From Nocardia suismassiliense (GTDB lineage Bacteria; Actinomycetota; Actinomycetes; Mycobacteriales; Mycobacteriaceae), in NCBI RefSeq assembly GCF_900269665.1, contig NZ_LT985361.1, forward strand, positions 7,355,239 to 7,419,238: a stretch of DNA of 64,000 bases, given 5' to 3'. The position numbers and the translations under genes are program-made. This document shows, one piece after another, positions 36,088 through 43,870 of this stretch (position 1 is its first letter; every line of letters begins with the position of its first letter). The notes beneath the pieces were generated by a model, which worked only from the letters and a program-made list of their open reading frames with translations, did not search any database and was not told the origin of the DNA.

Positions 36088-36879
36088 ATGAGCACACCGA
36101 CCACCGCAGGACCCGCAACGGCGCGGTCCGCACAGGCCGCAGGCGCCCCCCGTTCTTCCTCCGCCGCAACCGGTTCCGCGACGCGACGGGCGGCGGCCCT
36201 GACCGCCGCGGCACTGACCACCATGGCCGCCGCCGTGTTCCTGGCGCCCGCACCGCAGGCCGCGGCGGCGAGCGTGTCCGCACCGGTCGAGAATGCGGTG
36301 GCGGGCGCTGCGGTGGCGGACCTGACCTCGGGCGGTCCCGGTTCCCTCGCCGCCATGCCGGACGACTTCGCCGCACAGTTCGGGTATCGGCCGAGTACCG
36401 TCGACGGATTGCTGGCGAACCCGCAGGGTGACTGTTCGTCGCCGGTGACGTTGCCGGTGGAGTTCGAGACGGCGTGCAAGGCGCATGACCTGGGGTACGA
36501 CCTGCTGCGCTACGCCGAGCAGCGCGGTGAACCGCTCGGGCCGTGGGCGCGGCAGGCGTTGGACGGCACGCTCGATCGGCATATGCACGAGTCGTGTGAG
36601 AGCCGGGTGGATCCGTTCTCGCGGACCAGGTGCAATGCCATGGCGGCTATTGCGAGCACGTTCGTGGATCTGAATTCGCGTCGGCAGGGTTATGGGGCGC
36701 CTGTAGTGGAGTCGACCTTTGGTGCTGCCGACGCCGATTCGGCGACGAGCTGGCAGTTGCTCGGGTTGCTCGGTGCCGGGGTGGCCGGGCTGGGTGCGGT
36801 GCTGACGGTGCGGCGGGCGACGCAGAGCGCCGGTGTTCCTTGGTCGATGAAAGCTACTGCGGTACAGGGAGTTCAGTGA
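36088..36879 (+). CDS. Secreted prokaryotic phospholipase A2 with C-terminal membrane helix
   Basis: 263 residues. Long Ala/Ser/Thr-rich N-terminus with a hydrophobic stretch (AAALTAAALTTMAAAVFLAPA) and cleavage expected near QAAAAS (~62). The catalytic block is ETACKAHDLGYDLLRY with His133-Asp134, matching the prokaryotic PLA2 motif C-x-x-H-D-x-G-Y. Cys116, Cys130, Cys170 and Cys182 can form two disulfides. Unusually, residues ~223-242 form a second hydrophobic helix (WQLLGLLGAGVAGLGAVLTV) followed by basic residues, so the enzyme may stay anchored with its domain outside. Hydrolyses phospholipid sn-2 esters. The last base of its TGA is the first base of the next ATG. Confidence 0.85.
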   Translation: MSTPTTAGPATARSAQAAGAPRSSSAATGSATRRAAALTAAALTTMAAAVFLAPAPQAAAASVSAPVENAVAGAAVADLTSGGPGSLAAMPDDFAAQFGYRPSTVDGLLANPQGDCSSPVTLPVEFETACKAHDLGYDLLRYAEQRGEPLGPWARQALDGTLDRHMHESCESRVDPFSRTRCNAMAAIASTFVDLNSRRQGYGAPVVESTFGAADADSATSWQLLGLLGAGVAGLGAVLTVRRATQSAGVPWSMKATAVQGVQ

Positions 36880-38363
36880 TGACCAGCACACTGTCGAGAG
36901 CTGTCGACACCGAAGTCGTGGATGATGCGCTTGCCGATGGGGCGGTGCTGGGATTCGATGATCTGCGGGCACGGAGGGAGCGCGGTGCTGTCCGCCGAAA
37001 GTTTGGCACCGCGCTATCGACTGCGGCACAACGGTTCTCCGTGCCGTGTGCCGGGACTACGGTGGCGATCGGCGTGGGTACGCTGATTTCCCTCGCTCCG
37101 GGACTGCTGCCGCGGACGCCTGGAGCCCAGGCGATACTGACCGGATTGCTCGTGGTGCTTTCGCTGGGTATTGCAGGGGTCGTTCGGTTCGTGGTGCGGC
37201 GCTCGGGTTTTGATGTCGATCGTTGGCCGGCACGGGCCCGACTGCCGTTGCTGATCGGGACGGCCTCGCTGGTTCTCGGCGCAGTGGTTCTGGCCGGGGA
37301 TTGGCAGAACTCGTTGCGGGCGGCCATGAGCACGGCGCCGATCGGGGCAGGTTATTGGCTGCGGTGGCTGATCGAGTCGGTGCTGATCGTCGGCGTGCTG
37401 CTGGGGATCACCCGTTCGATCTGGTGGGGACTACGCAAACTCGGTTGGGCGCGTGGGGTTTCGCTGGCCGTGGTCGTGACGGGGTTCTTGTATCTCGTCG
37501 CGGCACCCGCGGCGGTGGGTTGGCGGCAGGCCGCCTACGCCGGTGCCAATGCCGCGCTGGATCCGGCTCTCGTGCAACCGGACTCGATCGCCAGGTCCGG
37601 TAGTGCGGCGTCGGCGGTGAGCTGGTCGTCGCTCGGGGCCGAGGGGCGCAAGTTCGTCAGCGGTGCGCCTGCCGGGCCGCCCCGGGTGTACGTCGGGGTG
37701 GAGTCGGCGCCGGATCTCAATTCCCGTGTCGCGCTGGCCGTTCGGGAGTTGGAACGTTCCGGCGGCTTCGAGCGGTCGAACCTGGTGGTGATGGTGCCGA
37801 CCGGTTCGGGCTGGATCGACAGCAACGCGGTGCGCGGCTTCGACCAGCGCTTCGGTGGCGACGTCGCCCTCGTCGGCTTGCAGTACTCGTACGCACCCAG
37901 CTGGGTGACCTTCGTCTTCGGTCGCGACGACGCCGTCGATGCCGCGCGGGCACTGTTCACCGCTGTGGAGGACCGGATTCGCACGCTCGAGCACAAGCCC
38001 GCGCTCTACCTGTACGGGCAGAGCCTCGGTGCGATCGGTGGCAGCTCGGTCTTCGCCGACGACGCCGACCAGGATCGTCGCACCTGCGCCACGCTCTGGG
38101 CCGGGCCGCCCGCCGGGCAGGTGCATCGGGCCGGCGCGACCGTGCTGGCCAACACCTCCGACCCGGTGCTCCACTGGTCGCCCGCCCTGCTGTGGCGCGC
38201 ACCTGACCTGACCGGCGCCCGCCTGGATGCGCCACTACCCCAGTGGCTTCCGGTGGTCAGCTTCGTGCAGGCGACCGCCGACCTGCTCGCCGCACTGAAC
38301 GCGCCCGCCGGACACGGTCACCGTTACGGCACCGATCAGGGCACTGCGATGGGCAGCTGCTGA
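36879..38363 (+). CDS. Membrane alpha/beta-hydrolase family protein (Abhydrolase_9 type)
   Basis: 494 residues from ATG 36879, overlapping the phospholipase stop by 1 bp. Residues ~50-260 contain five or six membrane helices. The C-terminal ~230 residues form the hydrolase: GPPRVYVGVESAPDLNSRVALAVREL, VVMVPTGSGWID, and ALYLYGQSLGAIGGSSVF with nucleophile Ser in GQSLG. A late His (GHGHRYGTDQG) may complete a triad. M. tuberculosis Rv1069c-type proteins share this layout. The substrate is unknown, but coupling to a phospholipase suggests lysophospholipid or related lipid turnover. Confidence 0.85.
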   Translation: MTSTLSRAVDTEVVDDALADGAVLGFDDLRARRERGAVRRKFGTALSTAAQRFSVPCAGTTVAIGVGTLISLAPGLLPRTPGAQAILTGLLVVLSLGIAGVVRFVVRRSGFDVDRWPARARLPLLIGTASLVLGAVVLAGDWQNSLRAAMSTAPIGAGYWLRWLIESVLIVGVLLGITRSIWWGLRKLGWARGVSLAVVVTGFLYLVAAPAAVGWRQAAYAGANAALDPALVQPDSIARSGSAASAVSWSSLGAEGRKFVSGAPAGPPRVYVGVESAPDLNSRVALAVRELERSGGFERSNLVVMVPTGSGWIDSNAVRGFDQRFGGDVALVGLQYSYAPSWVTFVFGRDDAVDAARALFTAVEDRIRTLEHKPALYLYGQSLGAIGGSSVFADDADQDRRTCATLWAGPPAGQVHRAGATVLANTSDPVLHWSPALLWRAPDLTGARLDAPLPQWLPVVSFVQATADLLAALNAPAGHGHRYGTDQGTAMGSC

Positions 38364-38365
38364 CA

Positions 38366-38379
38366 TAGAACGTGTTCTA
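38366..38379 (+). promoter_or_regulatory. KstR-type operator palindrome upstream of the SRPBCC gene
   Basis: TAGAACGTGTTCTA is a perfect palindrome matching the published KstR pattern TnnAACnnGTTnnA. It lies 9 bp before the ATG of the SRPBCC protein and 2 bp after the preceding stop. KstR is the TetR-family repressor of sterol/cholesterol catabolism in Mycobacteriales. The regulator is not in the window; another TetR protein with the same site preference is possible. Confidence 0.6.
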
Positions 38380-38388
38380 ATTGTGCAC

Positions 38389-38832
38389 ATGGCCTTTGTC
38401 ATCGACGCCACCGTGGACATCGACGCGCCCGCCGAACTCGTCTGGCAGGTGATCACCGACTTCCCCCGCTACGGCGAATGGAACCCCTTCGTCAGCGAAT
38501 GCCGCAGCTCGCTGGTGCCCGGCGAGCCGATCGACATGGTCGTCCACCTAGGACCGCGACCACGTCGGCAGCGCGAATGGATCCGCTCGCACACACCGGG
38601 ACACGAGCTGAGCTATTCGATGAAGCCGGTGCCGCTGGGCACGCTCAGCAGTTTCCGCTCGCACACGATCACGCCGATCGACGGGGAGCACACTCGGTAC
38701 GAGTCCCACTTCGAGCTGAACGGCTGGTTGCGACCGGTGGTGGTGGCGTTGCTGGGGAAGCACCTCCAGCGAGGTTTCGCCGGAATGACCGCAGGGATCA
38801 AAGAGCGCGCGGAGTCTCTGCGCGCCAGCTGA
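38389..38832 (+). CDS. SRPBCC (START/Bet v1-like) domain protein
   Basis: 147 residues from ATG 38389 (a GTG 6 nt earlier is in frame). FVIDATVDIDAPAELVWQVITDFPRYGEWNPFVSECR is the standard SRPBCC N-terminus. The central LSYSMKPVPLGTLSSFRSHTITPIDGEHTRYESHFELNG and the long C-terminal helix complete the hydrophobic-cavity fold that binds lipids, sterols or polyketides. No Shine-Dalgarno; possibly leaderless. The KstR-type palindrome at its start hints at a link to sterol metabolism. Confidence 0.85.
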   Translation: MAFVIDATVDIDAPAELVWQVITDFPRYGEWNPFVSECRSSLVPGEPIDMVVHLGPRPRRQREWIRSHTPGHELSYSMKPVPLGTLSSFRSHTITPIDGEHTRYESHFELNGWLRPVVVALLGKHLQRGFAGMTAGIKERAESLRAS

Positions 38833-38907
38833 ACCCACCCAGCACGGCCGCATTGGGCCGCCCTGATCCCCCGTGCTGCGCCGAGAATGCGCGCCCGCAG
38901 AAAGTGC

Positions 38908-38967
38908 ACACCCTTTGTGTAAGCCGCACACCCAGTACACCCGGTGTGCGGCTTACACAAAGGGTGT
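38908..38967. repeat. Perfect 25-bp inverted repeat between convergent genes
   Basis: Arms 38908-38932 and 38943-38967 are perfect reverse complements over 25 bp (ACACCCTTTGTGTAAGC... / ...GCTTACACAAAGGGTGT) with a 10-nt loop. No T-run follows on either strand. Probably a bidirectional terminator or a mobile hairpin element. Confidence 0.9.
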
Positions 38968-39028
38968 TCGGTCTGGGTAGCCCGCGGAACTCGCCGGACC
39001 GGACGCTCAGCTCGCCAGTTGGTGGAGT

Positions 39029-39178
39029 GACCAGGTCGCCAGGTCACCGCGCCGCCGGACCACCACGCCACCGAGTCGCCAGGCCACCGCGCCACCGCGC
39101 CACCGCGTCGCCGGGCCACCACGTCGCCGGACCACCGGAACACCGGACCACCGCGTCGCCGGGTCGCGGGATGGTCAG
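39029..39178. repeat. Degenerate 9-bp GC-rich tandem repeat
   Basis: About 16 imperfect copies of a 9-bp word such as GACCACCGC, GTCGCCGGG or GCCACCGCG. Non-coding, downstream of the convergent TetR gene. Confidence 0.7.
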
Positions 39179-39307
39179 GCCGCCGGACGGCGGAGTAGCG
39201 AGACGTCACCCGCGGCTGGATGGTCCCACCGGAATCCTGATGCAACCAGGCAATTCGGACAAAGCCAGGCCGCAGAACAGGCTCAGCGTTACGGGCGCTA
39301 GGTCCAG

Positions 39308-39895
39308 TCAGGCGCGGAGGTGGGCTAGGGCGGCGTCGAGGGCGGCGTCGGCGTAGGACTCGGTGAGGCCGCCGAGACCTAGGGACCAGCGGCTCTGGAT
39401 TGGGCCGAGCAGGAGGTCGGTAGCCAGGTCGAGGTCTAGGTCTGGGCGGAGATCGCCGGATTGGATGCCTGCGGCTAGGCGGTCGGCGACGGCGGCGCGT
39501 TGGGGCAGCAGTAGGCGTTCGCGGTAGGCGGTGCCGATTTCCGGGTCCTGCTGGATCTCGATGTACATCGCGCGGAGGAAGGATTCGAAGCCGGGGTCGG
39601 TGAGGGCGGCTATCGAGCCGCGCAGCAGGGCGCGTAGGTCGGCGGCGATGTCGCCGGTGTCCGGGAGGGCCAGACCGTCCGGGCCCGCGTCGAGTTCGAG
39701 CATGGCGTCGAAGACGACCGCGCCCTTGGACGGCCACCAACGGTAGATGGTCTGCTTGCCGACGCCCGCGCGGGCGGCGATCGCCTCGACGGTGAGCTTC
39801 GCGTAGGGCACTTCGCGGATGAGCTCGGTGGCGGCTGCGATGATCGCGGCCCGAGCGCGTTCGCTGCGGCGGGTGGCGCTGGGGGTGTCCGGCAT
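39308..39895 (-). CDS. TetR-family transcriptional repressor
   Basis: 195 residues. N-terminal HTH: RARAAIIAAATELIREVPYAKLTVEAIAARAGVGKQTIYRWWPSKGAVVFDA, the classic TetR signature. The C-terminal ligand domain (TetR_C-like, with FLRAMYIEIQQDPEIGTAYRERLLLPQR) is helical. Divergent from the SDR gene at 40006, with two matching palindromes in the 110-bp gap, so it very likely represses the SDR gene and itself. Confidence 0.92.
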   Translation of the reverse strand: MPDTPSATRRSERARAAIIAAATELIREVPYAKLTVEAIAARAGVGKQTIYRWWPSKGAVVFDAMLELDAGPDGLALPDTGDIAADLRALLRGSIAALTDPGFESFLRAMYIEIQQDPEIGTAYRERLLLPQRAAVADRLAAGIQSGDLRPDLDLDLATDLLLGPIQSRWSLGLGGLTESYADAALDAALAHLRA

Positions 39896-39913
39896 GCGGC
39901 CAGGCTAACACGA

Positions 39914-39932
39914 ACGAGACGATACGTCTCGT
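39914..39932. promoter_or_regulatory. TetR operator 1
   Basis: ACGAGACG-ATA-CGTCTCGT: perfect 8-bp arms, 3-bp spacer, abutting the -35 box of the SDR promoter and 18 bp upstream of the TetR start. Confidence 0.85.
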
Positions 39933-39933
39933 A

Positions 39934-39962
39934 TTGACATGGCTGGATCGGCGGTGCATTCT
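39934..39962 (+). promoter_or_regulatory. Promoter of the SDR gene
   Basis: TTGACA (39934-39939), 17-bp spacer, CATTCT (39957-39962). Predicted start near 39969, directly before operator 2. An unusually good sigma-70-type -35 for this genome. Confidence 0.75.
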
Positions 39963-39969
39963 CTTCAAA

Positions 39970-39986
39970 CGAGACGGAGCGTCTCG
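39970..39986. promoter_or_regulatory. TetR operator 2
   Basis: CGAGACG-GAG-CGTCTCG, the same arms as operator 1, placed over the predicted transcription start of the SDR gene. The two operators bracket the promoter. Confidence 0.85.
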
Positions 39987-40005
39987 CGACGAAAGGATCT
40001 CCCCC

Positions 40006-40851
40006 ATGACCAGAACATGGCTCATCACCGGCGCCAACCGCGGACTCGGCCGGGCCTTCACGCTGGCCGCGCTCGCCCAGGGTGACCGCGTCGTCGCGAC
40101 CGCTCGCGACCCGCGTTCCATGGCCGATCTCGCTCAGGATCGACTGACCGTACTGCCGTTGGACGTTCGCGGTCGCGATGACGTAATCGCCACCGTGGAC
40201 AAGGCTTTCGCGCTGATGGGCACCATCGATGTGATCGTGAACAACGCGGGTTACGGCCTGGTCGGCGCGATCGAGGAACTGAGCGAGTCGCAGATCCGCG
40301 ATCAGATGGACACCAATTTCTACGGCGCCCTGTGGGTTTCGCAAGCAGCCGTGCCGCACCTGCGCGCGCAGGGCTCCGGCCACATCGTGCAGATCTCCAC
40401 GGTCGGCGCGGTCGGCAGCCTTCCGCTTTTCGGCATGTACAACGCGAGCAAGTGGGCACTGGAAGGATTCAGCGCGTCGCTCGCCGACGAGCTGCGGCCC
40501 CTCGGCATCGCCGTAACCCTTGCCCAGATGGGCGGTTTCGACACCGACTGGGCGAAGACGAGCATGAAGTTCGGCACGGCGCTACCCGCCTACGAACAGG
40601 TGCGCACCGCGATCCTCGGCATGCCGGACTACCCGGACCCGAGCGCGCCGCCGCCGGCCACCGACTATGACTCCGAATGGCAGGAGGCCGCACCGGAAGT
40701 CGGCGCGGCGGGGCTCATCGCGCTGGTGAACATGCCCAACCCGCCGGTCCGCAAAATCATCGGGCCCGGGGCGCAGCAGATGGTCTCGATGGCGTTGGAT
40801 CAGCGCCGCCAGGACTATCTGACGGATCCCGAATTCACCTGGCCGGTCTAA
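40006..40851 (+). CDS. Short-chain dehydrogenase/reductase
   Basis: 281 residues from ATG 40006 (GAAAGGAT upstream). Classical SDR motifs: TGANRGLG cofactor loop, NNAGYG, catalytic-type S (QISTVGAVGSL), and Y-x-x-x-K in MYNASKWALEG. Arg after the first strand (ATARDP) favours NADP(H). Controlled by the divergent TetR repressor through two operators; the inducer is probably the SDR substrate or a related xenobiotic. Convergent with gatA. Confidence 0.9.
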   Translation: MTRTWLITGANRGLGRAFTLAALAQGDRVVATARDPRSMADLAQDRLTVLPLDVRGRDDVIATVDKAFALMGTIDVIVNNAGYGLVGAIEELSESQIRDQMDTNFYGALWVSQAAVPHLRAQGSGHIVQISTVGAVGSLPLFGMYNASKWALEGFSASLADELRPLGIAVTLAQMGGFDTDWAKTSMKFGTALPAYEQVRTAILGMPDYPDPSAPPPATDYDSEWQEAAPEVGAAGLIALVNMPNPPVRKIIGPGAQQMVSMALDQRRQDYLTDPEFTWPV

Positions 40852-40883
40852 CTATTGAGCGCCCGGACTTCGCGCGCCAAGAC

Positions 40884-40919
40884 TTCGCACACCGGGCAGC
40901 CAGTTGTCCGGTGTGCGAA
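40884..40919. terminator. Bidirectional hairpin between SDR and gatA
   Basis: TTCGCACACCGG (40884-40895) and CCGGTGTGCGAA (40908-40919), a perfect 12-bp stem with a 12-nt loop. Flanking CTTCGCGCGCC and GGCGTGTGAAAG can extend it. It serves two convergent genes. The CGCACAC core is shared with the palindromes at 3755-3826 and 38908-38967. Confidence 0.7.
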
Positions 40920-40941
40920 ATCCGAGGCGTGTGAAAGCAGG

Positions 40942-42468
40942 TCAGGCGATAGCGCCGCGAGCAGCTTCGTACGCGGCGCCGACGCGGTACAACCGGTCAT
41001 CGGCCAGCGCAGGAGCCATGATTTGCAGGCCGACCGGCATGCCGTCGTCCTTGCTCAGCCCGGACGGCACCGACATGGCGGGGTGGCCGGCCATGTTGGT
41101 GGGCAGGGTGCACAGGTCGGACAGGTACATGGCCAGCGGGTCGTCGACCTTCTCACCCAGTTTCCACGGGGTGAACGGGCTCGTCGGGGAGACCAGCACG
41201 TCGACCTGTTCGTAGGCCTTCTCGAAGTCGCGCGCGATCAGCGTGCGGACTTTGAGCGCCTGACCGTAGTAGGCATCGTAGTAACCCGCGGACAGCGCGT
41301 AGGTGCCGATCATGATGCGGCGCTTGACTTCCGGGCCGAACCCGGCGGCACGGGTGGCCGCCATGACCTGCTCGGCACTGTGATGCCCGTCGTCGTCGAC
41401 GCGCATGCCGTAGCGCATCGCGTCGAACCGGGCGAGGTTCGAGGACACCTCCGACGGCATCACCAGGTAGTAGGCCGACAGCGCGTAATCGAAGTTCGGG
41501 CACGACACCTCGATCACCTCAGCGCCGAGTTCCTTCAGCACCGCCACGGCGGCGTCGAAGGATTCGAGCACGCCCGGCTGGTAGCTGTCGGAGTGAAGTT
41601 CCTTCACCACACCGACTTTCAGGCCACTCAGGTCACCTTTGGCACCCTCGCGAGCGGCGGCGACCACCGCGGGCACCGGCACATTGCGTGACGTGGAATC
41701 GCGCGGATCGTGTCCCGCGATCACCTCGTGCAGCAGAGCTGTGTCCAGCACGGTGCGGCCGCAGGGACCGCCCTGATCCAGCGAGGATGCACACGCGACC
41801 AGCCCGTACCGGGACACCGTGCCGTACGTCGGCTTCGTACCGACCGTGGCGGTGACCGCGGCGGGCTGCCGGATCGACCCACCGGTGTCGGTGCCGATCG
41901 CCAACGGCGCTTGACGAGACGCCAGCGCGGCCGCCGAACCGCCACCCGAACCACCCGGAATCCGGGTGACATCCCACGGGTTGCGGGTCGGGCCGTAGGC
42001 GGAGTTCTCGGTGGACGAGCCCATCGCGAACTCGTCCATGTTGGTCTTGCCGAGGATCGGGATGCCCGCCGCGCGCAACCGGGTGGTCAGCGTCGCATCG
42101 TAGGGCGATACCCAGCCCTCGAGGATCTTCGAACCACAGGTGGTCGGCATGTCGGTGGTGGTGAAAACATCCTTGAGCGCCAACGGAACTCCGGCCAGCG
42201 GCGAGGCGGGCGCGGTGCCGGCGCTGATCGCGGAATCCACGGCCGCCGCGGCTTCGAGCGCCTGCTCCCCCGCCACGTGCAGGAACGCGTGGTACTCGCC
42301 GTCGACCTCGGAGATCCGATCCAGGTGCGCCTGGGTGACCTCCACCGAGGACACCTCGCCGCTGTGGATCTTGTCGGCCAATTCGGCAGCCGACAACGTA
42401 GTCAGGTCGCGCCCACCCGTCTCCCGGCCGCCGCCCCTCACCGAATCGCTACGCGATGCTGAACTCAT
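40942..42468 (-). CDS. gatA: Asp-tRNA(Asn)/Glu-tRNA(Gln) amidotransferase subunit A
   Basis: 508 residues. Amidase-signature enzyme releasing ammonia from glutamine for GatB. Ser-cisSer-Lys triad visible: Lys99 (LALKDVF), Ser174 (GGSGGGSAAA) and nucleophile Ser198 (GTDTGGSIR). ATG 42468 overlaps the gatC stop by 4 bp (ATGA). In the reference synteny pfkA and gatB follow directly; here the gene after gatA is the convergent SDR and the island. Confidence 0.97.
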   Translation of the reverse strand: MSSASRSDSVRGGGRETGGRDLTTLSAAELADKIHSGEVSSVEVTQAHLDRISEVDGEYHAFLHVAGEQALEAAAAVDSAISAGTAPASPLAGVPLALKDVFTTTDMPTTCGSKILEGWVSPYDATLTTRLRAAGIPILGKTNMDEFAMGSSTENSAYGPTRNPWDVTRIPGGSGGGSAAALASRQAPLAIGTDTGGSIRQPAAVTATVGTKPTYGTVSRYGLVACASSLDQGGPCGRTVLDTALLHEVIAGHDPRDSTSRNVPVPAVVAAAREGAKGDLSGLKVGVVKELHSDSYQPGVLESFDAAVAVLKELGAEVIEVSCPNFDYALSAYYLVMPSEVSSNLARFDAMRYGMRVDDDGHHSAEQVMAATRAAGFGPEVKRRIMIGTYALSAGYYDAYYGQALKVRTLIARDFEKAYEQVDVLVSPTSPFTPWKLGEKVDDPLAMYLSDLCTLPTNMAGHPAMSVPSGLSKDDGMPVGLQIMAPALADDRLYRVGAAYEAARGAIA

Positions 42469-42764
42469 TCGGCCTCTCCCAAGATCTGCGGAACCACGAA
42501 CTTCTGCTCCTCCGCCGCGGGCGCGCCGGACAGCGCCTCCTGCGGGGTCAGGCAGGGCACGACCACGTCGGGACGGGTCACGTTGGTCGTCGGGTTCGGC
42601 GACGCGGTGGCCGGGACATCGGCGGCGGCGACCTCGGTAATGGTCCGCACGTGGCTCAGGATCGAATCCAGCTGACCGGCGAACTGATCCAGTTCGGCTT
42701 CGGACAGCGCGAGCCGGGACAGCCGGGCGAGGTGTGCTACCTCGTCACGGGAGATGGCGGGCAC
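42465..42764 (-). CDS. gatC: Asp-tRNA(Asn)/Glu-tRNA(Gln) amidotransferase subunit C
   Basis: 99 residues from GTG 42764. ISRDEVAHLARLSRLALSEAELDQFAGQLDSILSHV is the typical GatC N-terminus, and the C-terminal tail carries PDVVPCLT-type sequence. GatC stabilises the GatA-GatB complex. Coupled to gatA by stop-start overlap. Confidence 0.95.
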   Translation of the reverse strand: MPAISRDEVAHLARLSRLALSEAELDQFAGQLDSILSHVRTITEVAAADVPATASPNPTTNVTRPDVVVPCLTPQEALSGAPAAEEQKFVVPQILGEAE

Positions 42765-43215
42765 CGCGGGACCCCTTTCGGCTTCGGTTTCAACAGTTCA
42801 CATCGCCGCACACGTCGGGCGGCGCAACCTGTACAGCTTAGAGGGCGGTGTCGGACCGAGTCCGGCCGCAGTCCGCGCACGGTGGTGTCGAGGTGCGGAA
42901 GAGTCCGTTCAGTGGACCACCGATGGCGGACAACGGCGGACATTCGCGCACCCGCCGGCAACGCGACCGCACACCGGACAACCCGTGTCGGAGTCCGGCG
43001 GTAGGCTGGTCGCGTCGCCCACGGCGCTGGAATCGGACGATCCGATTCGTCGACACGGTTTCCCAACTAGCTCGACACGCCGTATTGTCACGAAATCGCC
43101 GCGTGGCGTACATCACTGGCCGCACTTCCAGTCGATTACTGGGGCGCGGGAGTGTAAGGATTGCGTGACCCGGGTATCCGTTCAGAGCCTCGGCCGCTTT
43201 AGGAAAGGAACGCAC
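42765..43215. other. 451-bp divergent intergenic region gatC / ACT gene
   Basis: No supported gene. A frame open to the ACT protein runs back to 42754 but its extra 154 residues are Arg/Ser-rich and unconserved. It must hold two divergent promoters that I cannot assign. Confidence 0.5.
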
Positions 43216-43866
43216 GTGTCGTATCTGCTCCGCGTGCAACTTCCGGATCGACCGGGAAGCCTCGGCGCTCTCGCGCTCGCACTCGGCTCCGTCGGCGCCG
43301 ACATTCTCTCGCTGGATGTGGTGGAACGCGGCGCCGGTTTCGCCGTCGACGACCTCGTCGTCGAGGTACCGCAGGGCGCGCTACCCGACACCCTCATCAC
43401 CGCCGCCGAATCGATCGGCGATGTGCGGGTCGACTCCATCCGCCCCTACTCCGGTGTGCTCGACACCCACCGCGAACTCGAACTCATCGACCAGGTGGCC
43501 AGCGCCAAGGACGACCGGCTGCAGGTGCTCGTCGACGGCGTGCCCCGGGTGCTGCGCGTCGGCTGGAGCACCATCATCGACATGGGTCCGCAAGGCGCCT
43601 ACCGCGTGGTCGGCAGCCCGAGTGCGCCAGAGACACAAGCAGGTTCGGCACCATGGATGCCGCTCGAGAAGCCCGCCATCCTCGACCCCGAATCCGAATG
43701 GGTCCCCGAGATCTGGCGCGACATGGACACCAAACTCGCCGCCGCGCCCCTCGGCAACACCGGCAAGGTTCTGCTCCTCGGCCGCCCCGGCGGACCCGAC
43801 TTCCGCCCCTCGGAAGTGGCACGCCTCGGGTACCTCGCCGGCATCGTCGCCACCGTTCTGGGGTAG
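43216..43866 (+). CDS. ACT-domain amino-acid-binding protein
   Basis: 216 residues from GTG 43216 (AGGAAAGGAAC upstream). ACT domain at the N-terminus: SYLLRVQLPDRPGSLGALALALGSVGADILSLDVVERG. A C-terminal half (TGKVLLLGRPGGPDFRPSEVARLGYLAGIVATVLG) resembles a GAF-like dimerisation end. The same gene lies divergent from gatCA in mycobacteria (Rv3013 position). Probably senses an amino acid; target enzyme unknown. Confidence 0.85.
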   Translation: MSYLLRVQLPDRPGSLGALALALGSVGADILSLDVVERGAGFAVDDLVVEVPQGALPDTLITAAESIGDVRVDSIRPYSGVLDTHRELELIDQVASAKDDRLQVLVDGVPRVLRVGWSTIIDMGPQGAYRVVGSPSAPETQAGSAPWMPLEKPAILDPESEWVPEIWRDMDTKLAAAPLGNTGKVLLLGRPGGPDFRPSEVARLGYLAGIVATVLG

Positions 43867-43870
43867 CTCC

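Larger units (their letters stand above)
38833..39307. other. 475-bp gap between convergent genes, no gene seen
   Basis: Contains a 60-bp near-perfect palindrome (38908-38967) and a ~150-bp degenerate 9-bp repeat (39029-39178), described separately. Open frames crossing it are compositional. Confidence 0.55.

Noticed and set aside
42754..43215. 154-residue N-terminal extension of the ACT protein
   Set aside because: Unconserved composition; GTG 43216 has a strong ribosome site directly before the ACT domain.
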